Assembly (NCBI GenBank): GCA_030490835.1 | Contig: CM059973.1 | Location: forward strand, 84,769,221-84,833,220 | Source of the DNA: Annona cherimola | Lineage: Eukaryota > Streptophyta > Magnoliopsida > Magnoliales > Annonaceae | Direction: 5' to 3' | Length of the DNA: 64,000 bases | Shown here: positions 15,201-26,487 of the stretch, piece by piece | How the letters are laid out: each line of letters opens with the position of its first letter | Position numbering within the stretch: position 1 is the first letter of the stretch | Made by a program: the position numbers and the translations under genes | Notes under the pieces: model-generated | Databases searched by the model: none | The model's input: only the letters and a program-made list of their open reading frames with translations | Told to the model about the DNA's origin: nothing

Positions 15201-18200
15201 AGTCTAAGGGAGATGCATTAATTGCATGCCATGCCAAAACTCAATACGCCTTCCCTCCCTCAGCTACACATTGATTTGATGTCTTTTTCACACGACTCCT
15301 TAACTTGGGAAAGTTTTACACACACCATTGAGTTTTCCCACTTTCCAAACAGTCCCATAATATCTAAGAATATAGTGAGACATGGGTACAAGATAAAACT
15401 TGCATTTACAAGCACAAGCATTCTGTGGTCTAAGAATATAGTTACCATCATTACCTTTGGTGAAGGTTCGGAGTTTTAAAGGATATAACTTTTGTTAACA
15501 TAAGTTTCAACAATCTGAGAACTCAAAGTAACGCTAAGATATAATTCCCATAAAGCTTTGCCCTTGATGTATCATGTTTCCTGAGTGCCATTTTTCTGAT
15601 GATTTCACACCGAGAAGGATAGTATTGAACCCATATGACAATCATCAGGTGTGACAGCCTTACAGTTAGGATTGTACATGAACCTTAGCAAATCATTCAA
15701 GACACAATATTACATCAATGCAAGCCCTGTGACCAGTTACACCCTAAACATTCGCACAAGCTCTGTGAGTTCTTCTCTCACACTTCTTGGGCAAATTATC
15801 TAATGAATGAAAGTATCAGTTTTTCACATTCCCATTTAGTTTGACAGATATTGTGAAATTACGATAGAAAACTGTACTTGTATCGAATCAGTCTTCTATA
15901 CTACATTTCATCCTGAACTTACTAATGATGGTCTCCTAAGCAGGAGCTATGAGCCTATGACATTTCAGGGAAGGAAAAGGAACCATTTGCTAGCTGTTAC
16001 AAAAATTATGTTTATTTGCAGATTTTTTTTTTCACCCATATTATGGTCATTTCATGTTCATATTGTTAATTTTCGAAAATCAAAAAAATAAAATATCAAA
16101 CAAATTCAAAAAATTGCCAACTTTGTTAGGGAGGAAGATCTATGTGGGGCCCACCCACTATAAATAAAAATAAAAAAGTTCAGGCAGCCATAAGATCAGT
16201 GCCGAATAATATAAGGAAATAAATTGACAGCACATACAGTTTTCTCATGGCATACCATAATTGTCCACTTTCTTAAGTCAAATGCAATGGAGCTAAGGGC
16301 TTTGTTTCTGTGACGGATCCCTGCATCAAGTGTAGCTTCCAGCTCAGATAGGCGTGATAGAACCTGCAACAGAAGTTCCAATGCTTTCTTTTCTTAACCT
16401 TTGTTTCATGCAGGAAATATCAGTAATGAAAGCATTTCGCAAATGGCAGAGCTTTCTCACGGAACTCAGCACCCCTCTCTGATCCCGGCAAGGTGTGTTT
16501 TAGAAGTGATTTGCAAGTTAAGTGCAACATCTATATTCTAGTTAACACACATTTGGTTGAAGTACAATTGTCATCAACTTCCCACCTATGTAGATTAAGA
16601 TACAAAATCCTGTTACGCCACCATTGAACATCCTGAACTTTATTCCACTGAACCAAGTGTCTTCATGTCTCTTCTAATAGCCCTTGCCCATGTTCTTTTT
16701 GGACTATCTCCTGCATTTCTCTGTCCTTCCTCTTGAAAAAGTTCTCACATCTTGTTTGAAGATTCTTTCATATTCAGTTGACTGATTAATAATAATAAAA
16801 ATTTTCATGAAAAATATTGCCCCTGATTAGAAAATTTAGGAATGAAAATCTTTCACAGCGAAAATTTTCATGAAAAATTATTGCCCTGATTAGACAATTT
16901 AGTAAAAAAAAAAAAATCTTCCATAATGAATTGCTGTGACAAAATCTAACGTTTGTATTTTGATTTACAAAAGAAATTAATTAAGGGTGTTTGTTTTTAA
17001 ATAAAACTTTTCCTCCAAAACTTTTTAATCTAAAACTTTTCAATCTAAAACTTTTCATTATCCACAACTACCCAATTTTTTAATTATTTCTTCACATCTT
17101 CCTACACAATCTATCCTATTTTTCAATTATTTCTACACAATTATCCAATAACCTATTTATTTAACTTTATTCTCTTTATTCCTAATGATTACTTTTATCA
17201 TATTACATCATTTTATCTCATTTCAACTACTTTTATACCAAAAATTTTTCATTCAAAAGTTTTATCACTTCCCAAACACACCCTAAACTATAAATAACAT
17301 CAGTTGCTTTCTTTTGCTCAGTGATTAGACACACTAGTTAACTGCTATAGTGCAAGCTATGCAAAAATGGGGACTGATCATATATGATTAGTTGCATATT
17401 GGTTAAGTTACAATTTGACAATACTAGCCGTTTAAATTTGCAAGGAATAAAACAGCCGTCCGATTTTAATAGATGATGGAGGGTTTTTTGCGTGAAAGCC
17501 CCTGTTAATATGAGATATTCGCCCACATAAGCCATCACAAATAACTGGGTAGGTTGTCAGTGCCCAAGTTTGGTAACGACACACAGAAGAAAGAGCTCGA
17601 CCAAGGAGAAAATCCATCTCTGGTGGAGGAGAAAACCATGGCTCCAGTTTGGGATCAACCAAAGAGATCTCAAACCCCTATTTTTCCTGCTTCATTACCA
17701 ACGAAAAAATCCATCTGCACCAAAGCTCCACAAATCTGGCAATGGCTCCTCCATTCAAGTCCACAAGCCAAATCCAATAAGAATCCAAACCCATCCAACC
17801 ATTTTAATCAACAGAGTAGTGTGCGTAACAAGGCAACAAGTCCTCTTCAGATTGCCAGCATTGATCCCAAATTTCTGGCAGCAACAGATTCCACTGGCAC
17901 CAGCATCCATAGTCTTCTGAAAGTCACTTCATCCATGGCAGGTTACTCAATTTGTGCAAAAAATAATGCTATCCACCGTCATCTAATATTTACAGGGGCT
18001 CTCTTGCAAAAAATCCTCCTGTCTCGTCTGTAGAAATCAGACAGCTGTTTTATTCCCCACAAATTTGAACGGCCGAGATCATCGAAGCGTGACTTAAGCA
18101 ATATACGACTAATCGTATATGAGCAGTTCTGATGTAAAATATATATGAGCAAAAGAGGAAAGAATTAAAAAAAAAATTGTAAAGTAACAATAATTCACTT

Positions 18201-21200
18201 TGCAGTTATGATGATGTTGAGATGAATGAGTGTTAAAACAATAAAGAATAAATCAGACATGAAGATAATTCAAGATAATCTAGAAATCGAATGGAAAAGG
18301 AGTCAAATGCAGGACATTCAGGCAAATGGTTTCTAGGTTTTTTTATTATATCAACAAAAATCACATTCTTCTCAGGGTTTGAACCCTGGATCATACTCAC
18401 ACACACTAGGATGTGAAACCAACTGAGCTATGCCCAGGTCCACGTGTTTTTTTTTTTTTTTGCTTTGCTTGTGGTCCTACTAAGTAAAACTAGAACATAA
18501 CTACTACTCCTAGTTGTGCATTTGACATTCTAGGTAGGGTTCTCCACCTAGTTTTGTTTCAGAAGTTGAAGAAGTTTTCATTCTTGCACCACGTCACTTC
18601 TCCCACCACTTGCCAATCTAGAATGTGCCCCCAAATTATTTTGGAAAATTTTAAAAATTCAAAAACAGACACAGATATTAGGCTTCAAATTGCTTCTTTA
18701 TTTGCAAAACATGGCTTGTCCCCACAGAAGAAAGGAAAAAGACAGACAAGAATGGAATTTTTTTTTTTTTAAACGCCTTTAGTTCACATGCCGACTGTAA
18801 GATATCTCCAAATACATAGTATGGTGGTTGATGTGACAAATCCAATTGGTCAGGCACATTCATAGCCAAGATATGTCTTCCTCCCCCCAATCTATGGACA
18901 TTTCCATCCCAATGACTTGACGTCAACATGTTAGGCACGAAAATAAGAAAGAAAGGGGAAAAAAAAGCAAAACTAAATGAAAAATATGAATGGCCTCTTT
19001 TCAGAACCCAAAAGTATGAACTTTTCTATAGTAAAAGGTAACTTAGGTTTAGGCAAAAGTTCATAAACCAGTAACACCACAAGCAAAATCTACACTACAA
19101 CTACAAACAAGAAGAGGAGGAGAAGAACAATATACAAAGAAAATTTCTTGCACCAAAAATAACTTCAAAACACACAGTAGCTAACTTAAGCACCCATACC
19201 TCTCGAGTTATCTGCCTCTGCTTATCAGCAGCCTCAGGAACTGGGTAGCAATTTGCACCAAAAGCTTCACATATTTTCAGTATTTTTGACTTAGCTTGCT
19301 CCCCAGAAAAGAGAACTACAAAAACAGTTTTTTCAACCTGTACCAAATGCAAAAGCTTAGGTAGTGGTAATTCTAAAGCTGGTCGACTATTAAAACTAAG
19401 AAATGTTAATAACCTAGACAGTCTCAAGAGCTTATTTGTTCTACAAGCCCTACCTCCAGACTCCGATATGTATTTAATAGTGGAAAGTAAATTAAAAATA
19501 GCTGGAAGTTTTTTATTGCTTGGTAAAGCAATTAGAAATTTTATTGCCATGAAAAGTCATGATGATCATATTCTAGTAAAACCAACCTAGGTGCGAGCTT
19601 ATAGGTTACACCCAAATCAGCAACTGACCTTTGTGCTAGGAAGAGCTACTTTTTTGTCAACTTCTAAAATAGTGGAATTTCACATTTTGACAATTGGCAG
19701 AAGAAAGGTAGTGCAACCTGATTGTTGCTACATAAAGCCAACCAGTTCTTGAAGTTAGACCTAAAGACTTAGCTTACCAAGGGCACTTGTGTTGAAAATT
19801 CTGAGTAAGGCAATACAGGATTTTTCACTTTGACCAAAGACATTGTTTGCAATTTTTTTAATCTTTTCATAAGAAATTTTCATCATGCGTATCGGGGATG
19901 GAAGGAAGGGAGAGAGGACCTAGGAAGGGACCTATTTTTAGGATATCTGAAATAATGTTGGGTCCATCTATTGTTATTTCCTTCCATACAGAAATGATGT
20001 TCAAGCTTCCGTCAAATATTTATTATTAGTATTTGTTGCTTACATCATTAGACATCTTTTAAAAAATCTCAAATTCTAGTATGTAGAGTTCAAACTCTAT
20101 AATCTCAGTTGAAATAACAAAACTTTCTAGGTTCACCAGATTTGTGATATATAGGACAATATGTCACATATATGCATCTACAATTTTTGGATGACCACGC
20201 GAAAAGATGTACATGAAATTAATCTATTGCACTGATTTCACCCATAAATGAGTCACATATGCTGGACTCTCAGATCCGTGCCAAGGGTTCAAAAAGGCTA
20301 ATGGTTCAATAAGGCAAAGTAGTCTTCCCAAGTAGCAGAACTGCCTCATTTTCTCACAAGGTGATATTCATTTTGCACTCCACCTTTCCAAACAAATGGA
20401 TGTCATGAAATGCAGGGAAGAACAGAAAGCTCTTTGTAGAAGTCCCAGGTGGCAGAACTGCCTCATTTTCTCAGAAAGTGCTTTTGATTTTGTACACATC
20501 TTCAAGGGCACGGATGTCCAAACCCACATGAAATATAGGTGGAACATTAAACTGTTTGTGAATGTCTCAAAGCAACCATGTACAATCATTAGCATGCACG
20601 GGGATTTATCTAAAAATTTTGTGCTGCAACGTCTCAAACACAAGCACCAGAAAGAAAAGTTACTCACTGCAAATTTGCAATAAAAGGTAAAGTAAATTGA
20701 GGGTCTGGTTTTGGTAAAAGGGGAAAGAACATTTCCACTTCATCCTATATGCCTTTTGATATAATTTGAATTTTAACTACCTAATTAGACTTTTTATTAT
20801 TATTACCTCTACATTCCAATCATCTTTTCATACAGCTGCCCTATCTATTCCATCTATATTCTCTTTACTCCTTATCATTACCCTTATTATATGATATCAC
20901 ACACATTTTCAAAAAAAAATTCTGCAAATTTTAACTCATTTTTTTATAAAACCTCCTATCAAAGACCCTCAGTTATAGAGATGAAAAGAGGCAATGCCAG
21001 ACCCATAGTGACTGAAAGGAAGAAAGAATAGCATACACAGAAAAGAATGAAAACAGAAAATCCAAACCATTTCAGTAGAGACAGGATCCATGACACGTTC
21101 TCCAGCTGGGGCCTGATTGAAAAACATATTGCCCCTTGTAGCCCTGTAAAGCATCCTCTCAAACCTTAAAGCCTTTGACTTACAGATAATCCCACTCACA

Positions 21201-24200
21201 AATTTCAAGCCAGCTTTACTGGTAGGTTCATGCCGCATTTCCTGGAAGATGCTGTAAACTTTAATGGATGAAATCACAATGATAAAATAATTAGTGCAGC
21301 CAATCAGAAACAAAAAGAAAAAGCACCTGCTCCATTAATGATCCCTCTGTATCAAAATCTTTGTAATACAAATTTTCATCCAATTCTCTCTCCTGTGAAC
21401 CAGCATGGCTCTGAGCTGAAACAAGGAAGCCACCTGCCTGGAATCAAAAATATAAGAAGGCCATGGAAGAAGCAGCTCAAAACAGGCATTGGAAATGTCA
21501 GAACATATTTTCAAATCATAACAAAATGCACAAATTTGCAGGAAAGTATCATCATCGGCCAGAAATGGTTTAATTCAAAATAGTGCATATATGTTTAACT
21601 ATTAAAAAAAAGTGCATATCCTCATGAAAAGTAGAAAGCACAACAGCACAACCACATTTTAAATGGTCAAATACACTAAAAACTCCTTGAGTTCATGCTC
21701 CCATCGAAAGGTAATAATGTAAAAGTTGGGGAACAGGATACATGGAAACACAGTTTTTTTTTATTATTGGTACGCACACATAATTAATAGGTGGTTATGG
21801 TGTATAATTTACAGTTCTCAACAAGATTTGCAAGAGACTCAGAACTCATAAGAAACATTCTGATGTTAAAATCAGAACACAACCAAAGAGAACTGAAGAA
21901 TAGCTGCTATTGCAGCCAATTTAGTTGATGGATGATTCCACAGGTCAACATAATTTGCTGCCCAGAAGTGGTGATGCGCAGGTAAATGCATTCCCTGACA
22001 ATCTTTTGGTCTTGAGAGTCATCTTAGTCTATTTAAATTCTAACATGCTTATTATCCATTAGTTACTAAGAAATACTAAGAGAAAAGCAATGAACAGTTT
22101 CCAGTCTAAGGCTACTAGAGTGAGAGCAGAATAATATTTCTGAGCAATCTATAATTTATGATGCCAGCATCCATGGACCTTTTTTCAAGCCTGCTCACAG
22201 ACTTGTCAGAAAGAAGAATTCTCTAAAAGAAGTTTATATGGAAAAGAACAGCACTGAGTGCTGATGGCCCCTTTTTGCTCTTGAGAACAGTAAAACATTT
22301 CTGAGGCTTGAACTTGGACCGTGCACAAATATTTAGCATCCACCAACTGGGAGATGCAATGCAAATGGCGGCTGCTACAGTGATTTTTAATTGCAAAGGC
22401 AAGACAATATTGTGGGCAACTGAGTATCTGGTTTAAGAGCTATATTCAGAGGACTATCTGTGTTCATGGGTAATCAATATCACTTATACCCATTTACATT
22501 TTCCGTACTGTTATTCTAATACCTTGACCAAATTAATCACCATAAATATGTAACAAGTTTTGTTGATGGGAACTATTTAGAACATTCCAGATGAGAATTT
22601 GGTGAGATTTCAACAAAGAATGCTTCAGGCAGACTTGTGCAGAAGGACATGGTAATACCTTAAGCAACACTAGCTTGAATTCCAGTAGTTCATTGTATGC
22701 GTGCCTTAGCTTCTCACTATTTGTGTTCATTTCAAGAAGTTCAGTTTCATGCTCAGCAAGTTGTACCTGAAACCAAGAGCAACTGCAACATTAATCTGAA
22801 ATGGAATTCTGAACTTAACTGGTCTTTTAAATGTAACAACAGCATTCACTTTTTGCTAGAAGGGGAAAAAAGAAGAAGAATATATATGTACCTCTAGCTC
22901 CTCTAAATCGATATTCGGTCCCACTGCTGGACGACCAGAAGATAATAAACCAGCCTTACTGATTTGCTCCTTGAAGAATCTTAGCTTCCGCGACATTTCT
23001 GCACATCGTTTAACCTGAAGACTAGCTGTCAGCAAACATATAGCGAAACACTGAAAACTATTAACCCTGCGACAATTGGTTCTGAAAAGGCAAATGACCC
23101 TCATTTTAGCAGGTAACTGAAGCTTTTTTGTTTTTCCCCTAGGAAGCAATCAAGTTGGATGCTTACGAGAATGGTTGATAAGGCAGAACCAAAAATGCCA
23201 CCCAAAAAAAAAAAAAAAAGATGGAAGAGAAACCATACTATGGACCAAAGTGATATCACAGAAAAGGAGAAATGAGGAACATGGCTACGGATGAAACTAT
23301 GCTAGTCAACCATGCCCACCATTGGTGGAACTAAGCCAAAACTAAAATAATTTGTACCTGATTGACAAATGTCCGTTGAAAGGGGCTTTTATCAGCATTC
23401 AACTGAAAAGAAAATTTACAATTAGGACACTGAATAAGAAACTAAACACAAATGATTGAAATCCAAGGAAAGAGTAAATGAGTCAACATCATTTAAGAAA
23501 CTTTTGCAAAAAGCCAAAAATTTATGGGAAATATGTTTCAGGGGATTCTAAATTCTAACTATGTCAAATAAAAAATAAGGGCCCTTTCTCCTCACAAAGA
23601 ACAGGCCAACACAAGTTCATACTAACAACAATATGAAATAGATTAGCTATTCCAAGTGATGCTACGAAATATATAAGCATTTCAAAGTTATGCTGAGTCC
23701 GGACATTATATAATAATTGGCAAGACCTTATAGAACAAACTTTCATGTACTAATGGCAACATCAAGAACATAAAAATAAGTCCATACATTCTTCAGGGAA
23801 AAATTTAATGACCCACGAGCTCAAGATTTTATTTCTTCTATGGTTCCATTTTTTTACTTCCCAGTTTACTCTTGATTTTCCACCCACCTATTCTCATTGC
23901 AAAACCACCAGATGTCTGGAGTCTGCAGTCCTGGACCAGTGAGTTGATTGGATAGGGAATGGCAAGCATCCAACCACCCAAATAACTGAGCAATAGCCAC
24001 ACAGGTCTTTGATGTTCATACATAAGACACTTGTTCAACCATTTCTTATGGAAAAGGTGTTAGAATACTTTATCATAGCCTCACACTGAAACTTCAGGCA
24101 GTAACATTAACTTTTGAGCTTGAACAGATAAGGTTTGTGCTTGTCTGAACTGTTTGACAGAGAGCCCAAATGGATTGCCAATGCAGTGGAAGGAACCAGC

Positions 24201-25782
24201 AATAAGATCTTGGCTGTATACTAAAGGTATCATAGTTCTGTCTCTTCTTTGTAGTCATAATTGTTTGTCACCTGACTGACCAAATTTTCCACTCTCTCTT
24301 CTTTGTAAACATAATTGTTTGTCACCTGAATGACCGAATTTTCCATCCACAAGAATTTGGTTGAGGAATCATGGTATCAATAGCTTTGACTGTAGAGCAA
24401 AAGGAAATGGAAGCATTGCATAATGAAATACAATAATGATGAAAATGATCAGTTTGAAATTTGAATTATCACAGCAAAACACAATGAAAATGTTTTCAGC
24501 ACAAAAACTGAAGTAGTGTATCGTCTATCAGGAGCATAGGCACAGATAGAAACCATGCTAGGTTGGTTGCCATTATCTACAAACAGCCTTTCCGCTGTTC
24601 CTATTCATTCAGGACTTACTTTGCTTTGGTACAGTTGGTCTATTATACAAGCCAACAACCATAATCAACTTGATGCGCTGTGTCTCATCAGGATCAGTTC
24701 CGTTATTTGTACTTCTCTCATCATCTAAGACTCGGAAAAAAGAAATGTTTGTGCCTGCTCAATAGCAGTTCTGCAATTCCTAATCACGACCCTCACACAT
24801 ATACTGAAAAATAACTCAGATATTGCTTTTGAGAGCTAAATTAGAATACCATCTCTACAGTAATAAAGGACTGCATTTTTGTGTTAGAATCTATACATGA
24901 AAGAATGAGGATCCACTTCCGGACCTTTCTCTTAACTAAAATAAAATTTAAAAAGGGCCAAACAATGCACGAAGCTGCCGCAAATTGCAGTGTCGTTGTA
25001 GTCCATCATTGTAAAGGTGCCTTTGTTTGCATTCATGCACCCTCTCACTCTACATGCACACAGATCTCCATGCAAACGACCAAAACGTTGCGAACTGAGC
25101 ACTAATTCAGCAGCCATTAAAATCAATTAACTTTTGTTGTGTATTGAAGGAAACAAGACACGTTGGGAAGGGGGAACAGAGGCCAGCCGACCGTTGTGTA
25201 GCAGAAATTTGCATTACCAGAGTCCACATTCGTTACCATGAACAAAAAGTATCCGCGGACAGCCAAACCATCACAATCACTCTGAGCGATGAAAGTAACT
25301 GCTGCACCAGATCCGAAAGGAAAATTGACACAGCAGGCATTGAAGATCATGACAACGACATATCAAATTGTCGCCGGACTTCACGACAATGAATAACAGG
25401 ATTTTCTTTTATTCTTTCGGTGATCCGCAAACGGATCTACCAAGCAAGAATTCCTCTCGCCGCATCAGTGCAAATCCAACGACGTTCAACTCGAAACGCA
25501 AACAACAAACTAAAAGTCCCAATCACGAGAACTTGCGAGGTCTCTTTTCATGAACGAATTCCAACGGCGCGGAGAAAGAGGGAGGCAAAGAATTGAAATG
25601 AATGACTGGAAGAAAGAGATCTAGAAAGCCGCGAATCTTACATCTCTGAATTGGAGGAGGCCGAGTTCACCGAGGTAGGAGACCGCCCGGTGGGCAGACT
25701 CGACGGGCATGATAAGCTGGACGAAGCTCATCTTCTCGGAGCGGAGAAGATCCATGGGGGGCAATCTCTCCAGCATCTTCAT
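1902..25782 (-). CDS. VHA-a1: V-type proton ATPase subunit a, VHA-a1 type, 18 exons
   Basis: This is the membrane (V0) subunit a of the vacuolar H+-ATPase, which carries protons past the rotating c-ring. Coding exons, 5' to 3': 25642-25782, 23358-23402, 22892-23014, 22659-22766, 21327-21437, 21068-21241, 19200-19337, 16256-16363, 13901-14008, 13593-13741, 11491-11644, 8744-8904, 7696-7902, 7441-7624, 3793-3876, 2714-2907, 2576-2635, 1902-2106. They total 2,454 nt, 817 codons plus TGA, with no frame break; this is the length I recall for Arabidopsis VHA-a1. Residues 1 to about 400 form the cytosolic domain; the membrane domain starts near [15 protein letters not shown] (about 419-433). The essential transport arginine is Arg725 in [16 protein letters not shown]; a second conserved arginine is Arg786 in ALRLHWVEF. 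The start is the first of two close ATGs (ATG AAG ATG). The sequence resembles a1 (trans-Golgi/early endosome in Arabidopsis) more than a2/a3, so location is inferred. All introns are GT-AG except intron 16. Confidence 0.96.
2636..2713 (-). other. GC-AG intron 16 of the VHA-a gene
   Basis: This 78-nt intron starts with GC instead of GT: the junction on the minus strand reads CTCAG then GCAAGT, and the acceptor is CCCCAG. Splicing here is the only way to join LRLWAL to SLAHSELS, a stretch conserved in all subunit a proteins, so the GC donor must be used if the gene is functional. The exon-side AG and the following AAGT match U1 pairing, as is usual for GC donors. Confidence 0.9.
4595..5362. 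mobile_element. tandem pair of family B units (B2, B3) in VHA-a intron 14
   Basis: Two direct copies of a 370-390 bp unit lie head to tail. Each begins with GGGAAATRCTAGGGTG and ends near CATCCAAGAATTATAT. Both stop at the same internal point of the element, unlike the fuller copy next to them, so the pair looks like one truncated element that was duplicated. The second unit contains the local palindrome ACCCTAGTTAGGGT. Confidence 0.65.
5380..5850. mobile_element. family B element B4, inverted relative to B2/B3
   Basis: This is a fuller copy of about 460 bp in the opposite orientation to its neighbours. The left end, TAGGGTGTTGCCGATTG with GGGCCCC following, is inversely repeated at the right end (GGGGTCCATTTGCAGCC then AATAGCACCC). 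The inside contains the shared core around CATTTACTGATGTATTATAA. No coding capacity is seen. Confidence 0.6.
6178..6238. repeat. compound (CT)n(AT)n microsatellite
   Basis: About 24 nt of CT repeats are followed directly by about 34 nt of AT repeats inside VHA-a intron 14. Further AT/GA tracts lie at 6977-7005 and 7381-7402. Confidence 0.95.
6240..6790. mobile_element. family B element B5 with hairpin end
   Basis: This copy shares the family core (CAAATCATGAAAAACACTTA, then GGTTTAGATGTTGAGAAAAC) but has ends unlike B2-B4. The left end is a local inverted repeat: arms 6244-6259 and 6263-6278, based on TTCTATRTAAC / GTTACATAGAAGCGG. The right end repeats GTTACATAGAAAAGCGG at about 6730-6750. 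Confidence 0.65.
7005..7380. mobile_element. family B element B6 with perfectly palindromic ends
   Basis: This is a core-sharing copy of about 370 bp. The left end carries the palindrome TGGTGCAGC-GCT-GCTGCACCA (7012-7032). The right end carries the 20-bp perfect palindrome at 7336-7355, arms TGCACCATAA / TTATGGTGCA. These also pair with each other as terminal inverted repeats. It lies 60 bp from the splice donor of VHA-a exon 14. Confidence 0.65.
7625..7695 (-). other. 71-nt intron 13 containing a CT microsatellite
   Basis: This is a very short intron between exons 13 and 14. On the transcribed strand it runs from GTGGGT to TTTGCAG and holds about nine CT dinucleotides in its middle (plus-strand GA repeat near 7646-7663). 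At this size the repeat makes up a quarter of the intron and lies just upstream of the 3' splice-site region. Confidence 0.85.
9274..10313. mobile_element. possible non-autonomous long-TIR element M1 in VHA-a intron 11
   Basis: This 1-kb segment is richer in GC and gene-like codons than the intron around it. It is flanked by the inverted motif AGGGTTAATCCC / GGAATTAATCC. The right edge, read inward, has the pattern ATTAATTCCAAACGTGGCCA followed by more CCACA blocks, like the ends of the elements at 27.56 and 61.57 kb. The left terminal repeat is short or eroded. A CATGGAAGGGGC motif is repeated at 9286 and 9327. No intact protein is recognised. Confidence 0.4.
11846..12112. mobile_element. 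PIF/Harbinger-like MITE, family A copy 1
   Basis: The termini are GCGTGTTTGGTA and TACCAAACACACCC, with a 3-bp direct repeat ATA on both sides. The AT-rich interior of about 265 bp is shared with the other family A copies (GGTAATAATGAGGAATAAA, GTTAAAATAGA). Short TIRs and a 3-bp target duplication are typical of Tourist/PIF MITEs. It sits in VHA-a intron 10. Confidence 0.8.
16985..17283. mobile_element. PIF/Harbinger-like MITE, family A copy 2
   Basis: Starts GGGTGTTTG and ends CAAACACACCC with TAA on both sides. The interior has TCTAAAACTTTTCAATC and TTTTCAATTATTTCTACACA as in the other copies, in the opposite orientation to copy 1. It sits in VHA-a intron 7. Confidence 0.85.
17371..18129. 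mobile_element. long-TIR (Mutator/Pack-MULE-like) element M2 in VHA-a intron 7
   Basis: Two inverted arms of about 145 bp, at 17371-17517 and 17985-18129, match well. Read inward they share CATATAYGATTAGT, GGCCGTTYAAATTTG, GAATAAAACAGCYGTC and GCAAGAGAGCCCCTG-like blocks. The 470-bp middle is GC-richer and open in one plus-strand frame (17554-18033, 159 codons with the right arm) that I do not recognise. Long TIRs around gene-like sequence are typical of Pack-MULEs. No clear 9-bp target duplication was found. Confidence 0.65.
18360..18446 (-). mobile_element. tRNA-derived SINE fragment
   Basis: On the minus strand, GGGCATAGCTCAGTTGG gives a good Pol III A box (TAGCTCAGTTGG), and CAGGGTTCAAACCCTG gives a B box (GGTTCAAACCC) at normal spacing. 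The anticodon arm and a 3' acceptor stem do not fold as in a real tRNA, so this is a SINE head. A poly-A/T tract lies next to it at about 18447-18463. Confidence 0.6.
20331..20560. repeat. 117-bp tandem duplication in VHA-a intron 6
   Basis: GCAGAACTGCCTCATTTTCTC occurs twice, 117 bp apart (around 20336 and 20453), with diverged flanking similarity including the AAATGGATGTC / CACGGATGTCC region. No gene function is seen. Confidence 0.6.
20700..20970. mobile_element. MITE-like element with GAGGGTCT termini
   Basis: About 270 bp bounded by TGAGGGTCT and AGACCCTCA. The interior resembles family A (TATTCTCTTTACTCCTTATC, CATTACCCTTATTATATGA) but the ends differ. It sits in VHA-a intron 6. The target duplication is uncertain. 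Confidence 0.55.
24241..24348. repeat. 54-bp tandem duplication in VHA-a intron 1
   Basis: TCTCTTCTTTGTA and the following ATAATTGTTTGTCACCTGA occur twice at a 54-bp period with few differences, so this is a recent local duplication. Confidence 0.85.
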
Positions 25783-25945
25783 CTCCCCGCCGAAGAGAGG
25801 GAAGAATTGCGGAAGAGAACAACGAGAGGAGGAGGAGGAGGAGGAGGGGGAGGACAGTGCAGTTCAGATCTGAAGAGAAGAGAGGAGATGCGTTCGTTGG
25901 AGTTAGGAGTGGGCTTCTTCCCTTGTTTAAAAAAAAAAAAAATTA
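25783..25945 (-). other. 5' UTR region of the VHA-a gene with a TCC repeat
   Basis: Upstream of the start codon the transcribed strand is pyrimidine-rich. It includes a run of TCC triplets (plus strand GGA at about 25827-25851), a common feature of plant 5' leaders. A poly-A/T tract follows at 25928-25942. The transcription start cannot be fixed from sequence alone. Confidence 0.45.
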
Positions 25946-26285
25946 TTTGATTGGAAGAAATGAAGGGTGACAGCCCCGGACGGAGTTTCGGGCTCCCGCA
26001 ACTGCCATGGGAAGCGGAAAATCCCCGTCCGTCACTTTCGAATGCGCACCGCGTACCCACTGTCGCCGCCCGCACAACCGAGGGAGCGCGGAACGGCTTG
26101 TGCCTCGGCCCTCGGGCGACTCTGCTGGTCGCACTTGCGAAAAGGTATCCGCCGAACCAGCGGTACGCACGTGCCGGTTGGGATGACGGGGCACGGGTTG
26201 GGCTCCCGCGGTCAAATGAAAGAGACCGCCACATGCTCGGTCACTTGGTCGGAGGTGTTAAAAATGCCTTGGGTGGAATAGAAGT
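25946..26285 (-). promoter_or_regulatory. GC-rich promoter of the VHA-a gene with a G-box
   Basis: This 340-bp island is far more GC-rich than its surroundings and sits directly upstream of the VHA-a 5' end. It contains a perfect palindromic G-box core, GCACGTGC at 26167-26174, the typical bZIP/bHLH site. A GCC-box-like CCGCCGAACC lies near 26149-26158, and a TTGAC W-box core on the minus strand near 26212-26216. The open frames crossing the island run on both strands with no recognisable protein, so I read it as promoter, not gene. Confidence 0.55.
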
Positions 26286-26487
26286 TCCGATGATAAAGAC
26301 GTAATACTTCCAATGTGGGCATGTTAAAACTTCAAAGTATGGGAAGGGAATGAAATTGCAATACAATTTCTCATTTTTTTCATTTATACAACCTTATTTT
26401 TCTCACAATATTCACGACTCCCATCCCATCCAATTGGATCATACTGAACATTGTGCACGAATCACATCTAGTAATTGCCCAAATGTA

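Noticed and set aside
14935..15445. Diverged direct repeat around CTGTGGTCTAAGA (about 14983 and 15422) in VHA-a intron 8, possibly ends of a larger element
   Set aside because: The similarity covers only about 70 bp and no target duplication or coding sequence was found, so no element could be defined.
17554..18033. 159-codon plus-strand frame as an independent gene
   Set aside because: It lies inside a transposon-like structure and extends into its terminal repeat; no domain is recognised, so it is described as element interior.
18360..18446. A functional tRNA gene
   Set aside because: The A and B boxes are good, but the anticodon stem and acceptor stem do not pair, so it was called a SINE head.
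25779..26304. Several overlapping open frames up to 151 codons in the GC-rich VHA-a upstream region
   Set aside because: They occur on both strands and in several frames, as expected from high GC and few stop codons, and contain low-complexity stretches from the GGA repeat.
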